Positions 11,649-23,300 of a stretch of DNA of 64,000 nucleotides are shown one piece after another. Position 1 is the first letter of the stretch, and each line of letters starts with the position of its first letter. The notes under the pieces were generated by a model that saw only the letters and a list, made by a program, of their open reading frames with translations, did not search any database and was not told the DNA's origin. This DNA is from Euonymus europaeus. Lineage: Eukaryota; Streptophyta; Magnoliopsida; Celastrales; Celastraceae. The stretch spans positions 21,824,001 through 21,888,000 of the forward strand of contig OY756970.1 in assembly GCA_963580455.1 (NCBI GenBank). The letters are read 5' to 3'. Made by a program: the position numbers and the translations under genes.

Positions 11649-14248
11649 ATGACGACTTACTTTTATGGAAACCCAGAAATTCAAGCTGCTGCTCCACCTC
11701 CTGAAGGAATTCAGACACTTTATCTCATGAACCCTAACTACTTATCCTACTCTGACACACCACCACCACCACCACAACAACAAACTTCGAACGTACTATT
11801 CTTCAACCCTCCTTCAAACGGGCTCGACCCCACGAGCATACCACACGCGCCATCACAGAACCACCATCTACCAGGCATCCCGCTCGCTTCGGACGATCCC
11901 AGCCGTCTATCGTCCCATCACGGAATCGGTATTTTGAACTTTCAGAACAACATCTGGGGTTCTCTGGATCAAAATTCAGCTGGAGTTGGGTCCACTGTAG
12001 TGTCCGTAGGTGCTCAAGATGTCCGGTCACAAACGCAGCAAGGTCTGTCACTAAGCCTTTCGTCCCGTCAGAGATCAACCGGTGGGGAACATGAAATTCA
12101 ACAGCATGGTCGCGCTGCTGGTGGCGATCATATGAGAGTTTCGAGGGAATTATCTCCGCAGTCATTGTCAGTGGCGTCGAATGGAATTTTCGGTTCTAAG
12201 TATTTTCGGGTGGTACAGGAGCTGCTTGACGAAGTTGTTAATATTGGGAAGGAAATAAAGAGTAGTGACCCCAAAAAAGTGGGTATTAAAGATAAGATGA
12301 ACAAAGAATATGTGGCACAAGATCAAGATTGTTCGACCGCCGGTGGTGGTGGTAGTGATGAGAATAGTAAGCAAGTTCAAGAACTCACAACAGCACAAAG
12401 GCAGGAACTGCAGATGAAGAAGGCAAAGCTTGTTATCATGATTGATGAGGTACTGGTTGGTCTATGTGTATCTGCTTAATTTAATATTTCTTGGTATTTT
12501 TAACTTTATTTGTCATATAGACAAGATTTTGGTGGGTACGTAGTTTAGTTCCCTTTCAATAGAACAGTAGGCCTTATGTGTTTAAGTGTTCTCTCACTAT
12601 AATATCCACTAATATATTTCAGTGAACATATAATGAAAAATGTATGGTTCGGTGAAAAGAATCAGTATGTACGTGTTAGTGTTGATGATCTCTGCATCTA
12701 GGGTTCTTGCTTTAATCGGCGTATTTAATTATATATGACATTGAATTTGCATGCATGACCGGCTAGCCCTGGTTCAAGTTTCATTAATTTCTTTTTTTTG
12801 TTTCTTGTGTACTGTAAGGTTGAGCAAAGATACAGACAATACCACTACCAAATGCAGCTCGTAGTTTGTTCATTCGAGCAAGCAGCAGGGCTCGGCTCCG
12901 CGAAGTCGTACACAGCTCTGGCATTACAAACCATCTCGAAGCAATTCAGGTGTCTTAAGAATGCAATATCTTCACAAATAAAGGCCACAAACGAGAGCTT
13001 AGGCGACGAGGATTTTTCAGGAGTGAAGATTGAAGGTTCAAGACTCAAGTATGTAGAACATCACCTTCGACAACAGAGAGCAATTCAACAGCTGGGAATG
13101 ATGGAACACAATCCTTGGAGACCCCGGAGAGGATTGCCGGAACGCGCTGTCTCCGTCCTTCGTGCTTGGCTTTTTGAACATTTCCTGCATCCGTAAGTGC
13201 TCCTAACTTGGGTTGAGTTTTCCATTGTTTATTTTATTTGCTTCTGCTTATTTATTTTATCGTAACTTTTGTTTCTGTAGTTATCCGAAGGAATCGGACA
13301 AAGTCATACTTGCCAAACAAACAGGGCTTACTAGGAGCCAGGTTAATTACACTATATGAACATATTCATCAATTATTACTATCGATATATAATAAAGTTT
13401 TGTTTGATATAATGTAGGTGTCCAATTGGTTTATAAATGCGAGGGTTCGACTATGGAAGCCAATGGTTGAAGAAATGTACATTGAAGAAATGAAGGAGCA
13501 AGACAAAAATGGTTCTGCGGATCATGCAAGCGTGATCAACAATGAGCAGCACAGGAAGCCAGGATCAACTTCCAATATTCCTCCACGGGAGAGTACTCTT
13601 GGTGCAAAGGCACGTCAATCTGATGAGCCAGAAAAGCTAACGAACCAGCAGAACCCAAACTCCCCTCCTAGTGAATTTTCAAACTCTACAATCTCAACGT
13701 CCCACGTCGGAAGATCACTTCAACCGCAACAAGGCTTCAACGTTATTAGGTCAGCTGAAATGGAGGGAGCAAATCAGTTAAGTGCACTAAAGAAACGGAA
13801 AAGCAATGATCTCCTTTCAATGGAAAACAAGGATAGTAGCTACTCCTCGGTCGCAAATGCCAATGATGGTGGTGGTGGATTTGGAGCTTATTCCAGTCCT
13901 GAACTGTTGGGGAATAGGTTTAAAGGGAATGGTAATGTTTCACTTACTCTTGGACTTAGTGAGAATCTATCTTTCCAATCCAGTCAACGTAACTTCATGT
14001 CCGGTCAGAATATTCAGTTGGGGAGACTTGACATGGGAATTACTAGTGCTGCTGACTTTTTTGGGATAAACAATAATACACAGAATTCTCATTCTAGTAC
14101 TCCTGGTTTAGAAGACATTGACGTTCAGAACAGGGAAGAGGTTTGTCGCACAACTGCTGCCAGACTTTGTGGCCTGAGAACTAAGATCACTCTTCCAGTA
14201 TTGTTTTCATTGCCTCTGCGAGAAGTCATTCAGATTCTAGACATTTGA
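11649..14248 (+). CDS. BEL1-like homeodomain (TALE) transcription factor
   Basis: Four exons keep frame with GT-AG introns: 11649-12449, 12819-13192, 13281-13341 (the 61-base exon typical of BELL genes) and 13418-14248; 688 residues. Domains: N-terminal ZIBEL-like QGLSLSLSS (~135), SKY/POX region from [16 protein letters not shown] (~183), BELL domain with [20 protein letters not shown] (~255-340), and a three-residue-loop homeodomain (~362-424) containing HPYPKESDK and [14 protein letters not shown] second ZIBEL motif VSLTLGL lies near the C-terminus. BELL proteins pair with KNOX partners in the nucleus to control meristem and organ patterning. The last residues look frameshifted: after DIDVQNR an extra G in the run at 14133-14135 replaces the conserved ending that reads LLPDFVA in another frame, giving a 37-residue tail. 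Closest to BLH1-type members by overall look. Confidence 0.93.
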
Positions 14249-14932
14249 TTTCCTCCTGATTGATCTTCTAGTCCTTCCTTGATTGTAAATAATAAAGGAG
14301 ATCGAGGCAAAATAAGTACAGTTAGTAGAGGCCTAGCTGTACTCGCCGAGTACAAAGTTATCTTACATTGTGTAGCTTGTTTAGGTTAATTGTTGATGAT
14401 TGTATTTATATATATGTACATTTTGTGACACCGGATATGGATATATAGATTGGAAATACAAACTGAAAGCGTTTGAATGTCAAGATTGAACACAAGAAAC
14501 CAAATCAATAGATCATTCGATTCATTCAAGTTTCACAGAGAAGAAACACATTTGGTTACAACGGTCATAATCGTACAAAATGGATTTGAACAGAAGAATA
14601 AAGCAACAAATGTTTCTTCAAGCGACGCACAGAGAGGCCCTAAGGGAAACGACGTCGCATGACACAGGGGCAGACTCTGGAAAGAAACGCTGGCGTATTA
14701 GGGTTGTGTGTAGACAAGGCCCGATGGTAGGCTTTTTTTATGCGAGTTAAAAACCCATTTCAACGATGTATTTGGAAGGCAGAGGCTCGACGCGCGCGAG
14801 CGGGAGACGGGGAGGGCAACCTGCATTTCTATTCTAGCACGACTAATTAATCGGAGTCAGTAGCAATGGAAAAAACAGTAGGAAGGAAAAGGAACTATCA
14901 AAAACCATAACGACCGAAATTGGAGCGGGCAG
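14249..14932. other. Spacer between the homeobox gene and the R3HCC1L-like pseudogene
   Basis: Holds the homeobox 3' UTR (AATAAAGG near 14289 may serve as a poly(A) signal) and the presumed promoter and 5' UTR of the next locus. No other gene seen. Confidence 0.5.
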
Positions 14933-15035
14933 ATGGAGGATCTGGTGGTTTCCGGCGACTCAGAGCATGCTATCGCTCTGATTGAATCGGTCGTTTTGAA
15001 GGTCGAAACCCTAACACATTCCGAGACCGCGGATC

Positions 15036-15495
15036 TGGCGCAGCCTTAGCTTACAATTCTGAAACACAACTGCTACAGGCAACACTGAATAAGACGATAC
15101 CAGCAACCTCCAGTTGCAATCCAAATTAACACACAACTGTCAACAACAAATTACAATAAACAGAGATAATTCCTATGAACCCGTTTAGTCAAAGAATACC
15201 CAGGATATAGGAAGATCAGTTCAAGTTCATACAAGAACAAGGACTGGAGAAGGAAGCTGCGTGCTTCTTCTAATTTCATTCAGATTCTCAAAAACTCCCC
15301 TTCATTCGATCCAACCCTAACACATAAAAGGCACAAAACAAAATGGGCCACTAGAGACAATGGGCCGAACAAACAAACAAAACAAGTCCAAAGCAAACAT
15401 ACTACAAGGAATACTAAAATAAGAACTATTCCTGCCTCTTGTCCCAGTGTTCCATGAAGGCCAAAGCTGTGGCTTCAAGACGCTGCCCTGCATCA
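15036..15495 (-). repeat. LTR, 3' copy (retrotransposon reads on minus)
   Basis: 460 bp, same sequence by eye as 19845-20304. It encodes the last ~23 residues and the stop codon of the gag-pol frame, which ends at 15426. Confidence 0.96.
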
Positions 15496-18400
15496 TACCC
15501 CCCAGGAGCAGAAACATTCGACCGCGAATGAGTAACTAGATCATCATCAGAGGAATCGCCATGGAATGGAAGAAGATGCTTGACATTAAAAACATCTGTA
15601 GTACGAATATGGCTGGGAAGTTTAAGGCGGTAGGCATTCGAATTTATTTTGGCAATAATCTCCACAGGGCCAATCTTCTTAGCAGTCAATTTGGAATAGG
15701 TACCAGCAGGATAACGATCCTTTGTGAGAATAGCCCAAACGAAATCACCAACAGCAAAGTCCACATGCCGACGCTTGGAATCAGCAGCAAGCTTATAGTG
15801 TGAAGAGGAGGTGGAAAGATTGTCATAGACAGCTTTGTGGACATCAGACAAGCCTTGCACGAGAACCTCAGCTTTACCATGCACACGAGTATGGTCGGGA
15901 AATGGCAGTAAATCAAGAGGACCACGAGGGACCACAGCGTAGACTATTTGAAAAGGACTAAATCCCGAGCTGCGATTAGTGGCATGATTATGGGCAAACT
16001 CGGCTTGACAGAGAACTTGGTCCCATTTCTTAGGATGATCACCAACCAAACAACGCAAAAGATTTCCCAAGGAACGATTGACAACCTCCGTTTGCCCGTC
16101 TGTCTGAGGGTGATATGCACTACTAAAGTTCAAGTCAGTGCGAAGAGCTCTCCATAAACTGCGCCAAAAGTGGCTAAGGAAACGGGTATCCCGGTCAGAG
16201 ACAATAGAAGAAGGAAGCCCATGGAGGCGATACACTTCCCGAAAATAGAGTTGGGCAACATTCACAGCGTCGGTAGTTTTTTTGCAGGGAATGAAATGAA
16301 CCATTTTAGAGAAGCGGTCGACAACGACAAAAATGGAATCATTACCGCGTTGAGTACGAGGGAGGCCCAACACGAAATCCATACTAATATCAACCCAAGG
16401 CTGTGACGGAATAGGAAGTGGCAGATAAAGACCCGCATTCGTGGCAGCACCCTTAGAGATTTGGCAAACACGACACCTTTGTACAAATTTAGTCACTTCT
16501 TTACGAAGTGTAGGCCAAAAATAGGAAGCTTGAATCAGGTCCAAAGTACGGTCACGACCAACATGGCCCTCACAATGAAGCTCCTGAATTATTTTGGAAC
16601 GGAGGCTGCACTCAGGAATGCATAACTGGGTACCTCGAAATAAGAAGCCATCGTGGAGAAAAAAATCAGAAGACTGACCCGCTTGTATGGTCTCCAAGAT
16701 AGGGCTGAAAGAAGGATCAGTAGCTAAAAGATCTCGAAAAGAGTCCCAGCCCGGCACCATGACTCGCATGGTGACTAACAGCGTTGTACGACGACTGAGG
16801 GCATCAGCTACTTTATTTGTCACGCCTGACTTGTGTTTAACAACAAAAGTGAAACCCTGAAGATAAGCGATCCAGCCAGCATGCCGAGCAGAAATTTTAG
16901 CTTGGCTATGTAGATGTTTGAGAGCTTCATGATCAGTAAATAAAATAAATTCCCTGTGAAAGAGATAATGTCGCCAATGTTTGACAGCTTGCACTACCGC
17001 ATAAAATTCAACATCATAAGTACTATATCTGAGCTTGGGCCCCGAGAGCTTGGCACTATAAAAGGCGATAGGCTTGGATTGTTGACTAAGCACAGCACCA
17101 ATACCCAATTTTAAGGCATCGCAATAAAGCTCAAATGGTTGAGAAAAATTGGGAAGCATTAGAATAGGAGCTGTGGTAAGCCGAGCTTTAATCAATTGGA
17201 AGGCTTGCTCAGCTTCATCAGTCCACACTAACCGAACTCCCTTCATGCATTCAGTCAAAGGTGCCATAATGGTACTGAAATGGGAGATGAAGCGCCTATA
17301 AAAGGAGGCCAGCCCATGAAAACTGCGGACCTCAGTAATGGAGGTAGGCCGTGGCCAATCTTTCACTGCTTCGATTTTAGATTCGTCAACCTGTAAACCA
17401 TTTTTAGAAATGATATAACCCAAAAACAGTACCTGAGGGACCATAAAAACACATTTGTGCAAGGCTGCAAATAGGTGCTCTCGACGCAAGGCAGTGAAGA
17501 CTTCACGCAAATGCTGCCAGTGTTCCTCATCATTTTTGCTAAAAATGAGGATGTCGTCGAAATAGACCACGACAAATTGGCCAATAAAAGGCCGCAGAGC
17601 TTGGTTCATGACTCTCATGAAGGTACTTGGCGCATTCGACAAACCAAAGGGCATCACGAGCCATTCATACAACCCCTCGCGCGTTTTGAATGCCGTCTTC
17701 CACTCGTCACCGGGCCGAATGCGTATCTGATGATACCCACTCTTGAGATCAAGCTTCGTAAAAATAGAGGCTCCACTAATCTGATCAAGAAGATCGTCAA
17801 GTCGTGGAATGGGAAATCGATATCGCACTGTAATTTTGTTAATGGCGCGACTGTCCACACACATACGCCACGAACCATCTTTTTTTGGGGTGAGCAAAGC
17901 AGGAACGGCACAAGGACTTAAGCTTTCACGCACATACCCCTTGACAAGAAGAGCCTCAACTTGCCTTCTCAACTCCTCATGTTCACTAGGACTCATTCTG
18001 TAATGCGGCCTATTTGGTAACATAGCACCGGGTTCCAGGTCAATGTGGTGTTGTATATCCCTTAATGGAGGCAGCCTATCTGGAAGTTCCTCAGGAAATA
18101 TGTCTTGAAATTCAATCAACAATGGCTGTACTTCATTAGGCACCGGGGAGGGAATCGCAATATCTTTCCCAATGAGCACATAAACAATATCGATGTCCTT
18201 TAATTCAGCCTCAAAACCAGCAAAAGACAACAAGTTAACACTGTCCCGAGGGACTTGAGATAGAACACCATCTTGACGTGGCAGTAGAACAATTTTAACA
18301 CCCTGAAAAATGAAAGTATAAGCATTTTCGCGGCCATTGTGAACTACATGTCGATCGTACTGCCATGGCCTGCCTAACAAAAGATGGCAGGCATCCATAG

Positions 18401-19814
18401 TGACTACATCACACCAGACAGTATCTTTATATTTTAGCCCAATGGAAAAAGCCACTAGAGCCCTCTGTGAAACCGCAACTTCCCCACCCTTCTTGAACCA
18501 AGACAAATTATAAGGATGAGGATGTCTTTCAGTCTTAATTCCCAACTTTTGGACCACTTCATCAGAAACAATATTTTCACAACTGCCAGCATCAACAACA
18601 AATCGACAAACCTTGCCATTAATAGTACATGTTGATTGAAAAATATTAGTTCGTAACCATCCTTCCTCAATCACCCTTGGAGTCAAACAAGCCCTTCTAA
18701 TCACCAAAGCAATGCCTTCATCACCAGCCACCAATTCTTCCTCTTCCTTGTCTGTGTCATACAAAGGTTCCCCTGAAAGAGTAGTTGTTTGTTCAGCAAG
18801 TTCATCAGCTTCCCCAAAAAGGGCCTTCTTCCCAGTGTTTTTTCGACAGTCAGCTTGTCGATGGCCAACTTCACCACAACCATAACATCGACCACTTCCC
18901 CCTGGAATTCTAGCAGCTGGAACAACGGGGGTAATATTACGCCCCACTTGGTTACTTCCACTAGAACTAGGACCTCCGCTACTAGTACCGCCAAAAGGAA
19001 AGGAATTGCCACTGGTATTACTTCGCCTCATTTGTTTCTCAATGTGGACAGCTTGTTGATGGGCACTGGAAACAGTCATTGGGTCCAATAAGTTAATAGT
19101 ATCCCTGATTTGTGGCTTCAAGCCACCCACAAACCGTGCAACCAGCTGATCCTCTGTTTCTTGAATGTCATTCCGTGCCAGGAGTTGGTAAAATGCAGTA
19201 GTATAATCATCCACCAAACCAGTGCCTTGTCTGAGGGACTGAAAACGCTGGTACATAATGCGATGGAAGTTATATGGAAGGAAGGTAGATCGCATATGTT
19301 TTTTTAATTTTTCCCAAGTGTTAATCTTGGGTTTACCCAGTCGATTTCGTGTGAGCTTCACCTGCTGCCACCAAGCCGTGGCACGAGATCGGAATCGAGT
19401 TGCCACTAACGGAACTCGCTTGTCTGCTGGAACACCTTTGAATTCAAGAATCTCTTCCACTGTGGCCAACCAATCTACAAATTCCTCCGGTGGAAGATTT
19501 CCGTTGAACTCCGGAATCTCAGTGCGCATACCGGACTCCCATTGCCGTCGATCCTCGCCAGACTGGGAAAATCGCTGTCGTCGATGGGTTTCGTCAAAAT
19601 TTTCTTCCCCCGCGTCACTGGAATGTTCTCCTTGATGGCTGTCATCTCTGGTAAACGTGTGATTCCTAGGATTAGTGCGCATGAGGCTGGCCATCCCCGT
19701 GGCTAGCTGCTCCACCATTTGCTCAATCCGTCCCATCCGCTGATCTATCCGCCCGGCATTCTCTCGTTCATAAATCTCATCCAGACGCTGCTGTGGTTGT
19801 TTCCTGGGTGCCAT
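15426..19814 (-). CDS. Gag-pol polyprotein of the Ty3-type retrotransposon
   Basis: Single open frame of 1462 residues. Gag occupies roughly 1-330, with a CCHC knuckle CYGCGEVGHRQADC (~310-323). The protease motif is VVDAGS (~408), a variant of the usual D-T/S-G. Reverse transcriptase (~570-760) includes FTKLDLKSGYHQI and the active site YFDD (~750). RNase H follows with FELYCDA and FTDHEAL. Integrase has an HHCC finger (~1080-1115), the catalytic core with DISMDF, IVSDRDTRF and an E in DGQTEVVNRS (~1241), then a GPF/Y-like region (KIGPVEI). No frameshift or stop is seen, so it may be able to mobilise itself. The end of the protein is read from the 3' LTR. Confidence 0.96.
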   Translation of the reverse strand: MAPRKQPQQRLDEIYERENAGRIDQRMGRIEQMVEQLATGMASLMRTNPRNHTFTRDDSHQGEHSSDAGEENFDETHRRQRFSQSGEDRRQWESGMRTEIPEFNGNLPPEEFVDWLATVEEILEFKGVPADKRVPLVATRFRSRATAWWQQVKLTRNRLGKPKINTWEKLKKHMRSTFLPYNFHRIMYQRFQSLRQGTGLVDDYTTAFYQLLARNDIQETEDQLVARFVGGLKPQIRDTINLLDPMTVSSAHQQAVHIEKQMRRSNTSGNSFPFGGTSSGGPSSSGSNQVGRNITPVVPAARIPGGSGRCYGCGEVGHRQADCRKNTGKKALFGEADELAEQTTTLSGEPLYDTDKEEEELVAGDEGIALVIRRACLTPRVIEEGWLRTNIFQSTCTINGKVCRFVVDAGSCENIVSDEVVQKLGIKTERHPHPYNLSWFKKGGEVAVSQRALVAFSIGLKYKDTVWCDVVTMDACHLLLGRPWQYDRHVVHNGRENAYTFIFQGVKIVLLPRQDGVLSQVPRDSVNLLSFAGFEAELKDIDIVYVLIGKDIAIPSPVPNEVQPLLIEFQDIFPEELPDRLPPLRDIQHHIDLEPGAMLPNRPHYRMSPSEHEELRRQVEALLVKGYVRESLSPCAVPALLTPKKDGSWRMCVDSRAINKITVRYRFPIPRLDDLLDQISGASIFTKLDLKSGYHQIRIRPGDEWKTAFKTREGLYEWLVMPFGLSNAPSTFMRVMNQALRPFIGQFVVVYFDDILIFSKNDEEHWQHLREVFTALRREHLFAALHKCVFMVPQVLFLGYIISKNGLQVDESKIEAVKDWPRPTSITEVRSFHGLASFYRRFISHFSTIMAPLTECMKGVRLVWTDEAEQAFQLIKARLTTAPILMLPNFSQPFELYCDALKLGIGAVLSQQSKPIAFYSAKLSGPKLRYSTYDVEFYAVVQAVKHWRHYLFHREFILFTDHEALKHLHSQAKISARHAGWIAYLQGFTFVVKHKSGVTNKVADALSRRTTLLVTMRVMVPGWDSFRDLLATDPSFSPILETIQAGQSSDFFLHDGFLFRGTQLCIPECSLRSKIIQELHCEGHVGRDRTLDLIQASYFWPTLRKEVTKFVQRCRVCQISKGAATNAGLYLPLPIPSQPWVDISMDFVLGLPRTQRGNDSIFVVVDRFSKMVHFIPCKKTTDAVNVAQLYFREVYRLHGLPSSIVSDRDTRFLSHFWRSLWRALRTDLNFSSAYHPQTDGQTEVVNRSLGNLLRCLVGDHPKKWDQVLCQAEFAHNHATNRSSGFSPFQIVYAVVPRGPLDLLPFPDHTRVHGKAEVLVQGLSDVHKAVYDNLSTSSSHYKLAADSKRRHVDFAVGDFVWAILTKDRYPAGTYSKLTAKKIGPVEIIAKINSNAYRLKLPSHIRTTDVFNVKHLLPFHGDSSDDDLVTHSRSNVSAPGGYDAGQRLEATALAFMEHWDKRQE
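15496..15505 (-). promoter_or_regulatory. Likely polypurine tract of the retrotransposon
   Basis: On the minus strand a G6 run (CTGGGGGGTA) directly abuts the 3' LTR, the place where plus-strand synthesis is primed. It lies inside the open gag-pol frame. Confidence 0.55.
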
Positions 19815-19830
19815 AGTGTCTGGAAACCTC

Positions 19831-19842
19831 CCTCCGATACCA
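19831..19842 (-). promoter_or_regulatory. Primer-binding site, initiator Met-tRNA type
   Basis: Two bases inside the 5' LTR the minus strand reads TGGTATCGGAGG, close to the common plant TGGTATCAGAGC that pairs with the 3' end of initiator Met-tRNA. At least one mismatch is visible. Confidence 0.75.
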
Positions 19843-19844
19843 AC

Positions 19845-20304
19845 TGGCGCAGCCTTAGCTTACAATTCTGAAACACAACTGCTACAGGCAACACTGAATA
19901 AGACGATACCAGCAACCTCCAGTTGCAATCCAAATTAACACACAACTGTCAACAACAAATTACAATAAACAGAGATAATTCCTATGAACCCGTTTAGTCA
20001 AAGAATACCCAGGATATAGGAAGATCAGTTCAAGTTCATACAAGAACAAGGACTGGAGAAGGAAGCTGCGTGCTTCTTCTAATTTCATTCAGATTCTCAA
20101 AAACTCCCCTTCATTCGATCCAACCCTAACACATAAAAGGCACAAAACAAAATGGGCCACTAGAGACAATGGGCCGAACAAACAAACAAAACAAGTCCAA
20201 AGCAAACATACTACAAGGAATACTAAAATAAGAACTATTCCTGCCTCTTGTCCCAGTGTTCCATGAAGGCCAAAGCTGTGGCTTCAAGACGCTGCCCTGC
20301 ATCA
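19845..20304 (-). repeat. LTR, 5' copy (retrotransposon reads on minus)
   Basis: 460 bp beginning TGGCGCAGCC and ending CTGCATCA on the plus strand, same as 15036-15495 by eye. It is followed by the second GGATC of the target duplication. Confidence 0.96.
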
Positions 20305-23300
20305 GGATCACTTTCCGGCTTCCGCTCTAACCGACCTGGCTAAACTCTACTCCTCCAAATCCTTCTCACGCAAATCGAACGAACTACTGCCTCACGCTTC
20401 CGTGCTCAAACAACGCGCTATCCGCAACCTTCATTCCAGCCTTCCAGGTACTCTTCTCGTTCCATTTTTAATTCCGTTCTTGGTTTAGATCTTCGAAACC
20501 CTAAATTATGCGCTTCGTGTGTTTTTTCTCAGTGCTGTACAGAATGTAGAGGAAGATTCGAGAAAAGAAGAGGAGGCATCCTCGTCTGTTGTTGGTTTGG
20601 ATTACAATAATTTATCGGTCTCTGTTGATGGTACAGTTTTTTTTCCTTGTGTTCTCGAGCCCTTTGTTCTCGTGTTTGCAGTTCATTAGTTCTAAAATCG
20701 CCATATGTGTTCCCTTCGCTAATATTGCTGAGATCTTTGTCTAAATTGTCTTTGTCCTTCTGTTCTCTGTAAAAGGAAGGGAATCCAGACGGCGGAGCTG
20801 CAGGAGATGGTAGGTTTTTAAATAAATAAATAATAATAATAATTGAAACCTAAAATTACTACCGGGGTGTCCACTGTAGTAACCCATCCACTCGTAGGTT
20901 GCCATTGCTCTTTTCTTTGTCTTTGTGGTTGATTAGTTCCATTTTCCTGCGTATGCCATTGTTGAGCGATGCTCTAATGCCGTGGGCCCCATACTTGAGA
21001 ATGGGTATTTAGCCCTTCTGGCATCAGGGGAATCGTTAATGCTTTATGATGAAAATCTTTCTTGTACTATATGATTAGTCTCCTGCAATTTGAGTGTATG
21101 AATTCAAATCATTGAAGTCTTCACAAACATTACCAGTACCAGATCAAACATGTCTATTCTTCTTGGCTGATACTCTTAATGTTGCCTGTGCTCCCCTTGG
21201 ACAAAATATCTTATGCTATTTTCATTGTTTCATATTTAATATCTGTTCCCATACTAATTTAGGATTTAATGCTGATTTTCTCTTGCAATAAGAAGGATTA
21301 GGTGTGGTATATTTTGTTAGAGCATTAGAACAACCAGTTAATTTCCAGAAGTGGGAGAGTAATGATAATTAAAAGAAAACCACAGTGGTTGATTAGGGTT
21401 TTTCCATGTTGTAGTTGATGGAATTTTTGGAGGAGGCAAAAAAGAAATAGAAGGCGCATTATCAATAAAAATGCCTGTCCTGGCATCACCACTTGTAATA
21501 TTGCAGCTGTTTTTAGGATTTTACTTTTGTAATAATGACTTTGGAACTACATTGAACAAGAATGGTGAGATAATAATATACTCGGGAAATGGGTTGAGCA
21601 TTCCAAAAATGCTGTTACATAAGCTAAAATCTTTCAATTCTATTGGTTTTCCAATGTTAGGTGCATTTAAGAACCTCAGCATAATTGCTTTTTACTATTT
21701 AGATTACTTATTAATGGTGATGTGAAGTTCATAAACTTACACCTTTAAAATTTTAAGGTGTGAAATGTTTGTGAAGTAAATGGTTTTGTGAAAACCACAG
21801 ATTGGGAGGCTATTGCAGATCGTGCTCCTAATGAATTGATTTCCTCACAATGCTTACCTGGAGTATCAAATCTTACATTAGAAAAAACCAAAAGTCAGAC
21901 CCCTAAGCGACGTGGAAGGGGTACATTTGCATACATGAAACATGAGTTGTAAGTGAACAACCAGTTGATTAGCCTCTTCTTGATGAAGTAAATACTGAAA
22001 GTGTTTCCAGTCTAAATGAAGAGTACACTCCACTTAAACGCTGCAAGCCATTTGATCTCACTCAGTTTGAATCGGTTTTCGTACATATAAATCTTTGATG
22101 TTCTTATTTGTTCACTCTTTTTAATAATTTAACCTTATGACTGTTACTCTTTGGAGCTGCTTGTTTTTCAGATTGTGTTATCACTTATCAGTTTCACAAC
22201 TTAATTTTTTTGCACTGCATTGTTAAATTACATTCCGGAAAATGCACTTTCTTATTTTCTCTTTCAATTTGGGGTACTCTACAAAATATATTTCTTAAAT
22301 ATAATGTACATTAATGGACTTGTCAGTTGTGTATAACATGTTGATGTACATCATATATTGTTTTATCTCTTTAAATAAAAAAGTAGACAGGGAGTTTTCA
22401 GAGAACAGAAGAGCATACGGTTATTGCGTTTAGTTTATTCCATGTGCATGCCAATAATGTATCCTGCCCATGTATATTGATTAGTGTTCTGATTTTTCAT
22501 CGTCTGTTTGCCTCGCCTCTGTATGACAGAATCTACATACTTTGTGACTGAGCTAGATTGAGATGATATGAAATGCTAGGAGCACAAACAAGTCGAAAGT
22601 CATTCTATCAGTTGAACTTTTGCCTTGTATTGCTGAAGGACATTCGACTTTTCCTTAGCGTTCCTTTTTGTTTTCTCTGTTAGCTTGTTTTAAATATGTT
22701 TTAAGTGACACAAAAGAACCTAAACTGAGAGGTCTTTCAAAGGCATTGAGTCTGAATTGAGATATGTTCTATACAGTTGATTTAATGGCTTAATGCTCTT
22801 TGGTTCTTGTTCTCATGGGCGTGTGTTTTTGGCTTATTTATCTTTGAGAAATGACGGATTTATCTTTTTCTTTGTATCTTTTAGGTGGCAGTGGCACCTC
22901 CTTGGTGCCTGCAACATGTCTATTTTTTCCATTTAAAAACATAACCAAAAAGAGTTGCACTGAATTTGTTTTATTACTTCAACTGTTCAACAAGAGACTA
23001 CCATCAATAGTAGTAGTAGGCATGGTGTTCAGGTTGGAGGCTTGAATATTATTGTGTTTTTGTATGTAAATAACTTGGAAGGTCTGATTTTTTTTTTCTT
23101 TTTGAATACAGCAAAATATGGTACACAACATGTTCTCGTTTTGGCCGAATTTTCTCCAATTATGTTCACAATTGATCTGGAAAAGCTTTTTCAGGACTTC
23201 AGAGATCTTGGGATTGCCGTTCATTGGCGCAATGACACAACATCACTTACGGTATTTAGAACAACCATCAATTGATAACTACAGTTTTTACTAATATTAC

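Larger units (their letters stand above)
15036..20304 (-). mobile_element. Young Ty3-type LTR retrotransposon inside an exon
   Basis: Complete 5269-bp element: two 460-bp LTRs (TG...CA), 5-bp target duplication GGATC at 15031-15035 and 20305-20309, primer-binding site, purine tract and one uninterrupted gag-pol frame. I found no difference between the LTRs by eye, so the insertion is recent. Removing the element and one GGATC restores the reading frame of the host exon. The coding order protease, reverse transcriptase, RNase H, integrase places it in Ty3/Gypsy (Metaviridae). The lineage is not settled; size and gag type suggest a chromovirus relative. Confidence 0.97.

Noticed and set aside
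19258..19635. Plus-strand ORF opposite gag
   Set aside because: Antisense shadow of the gag-pol frame with no motif.
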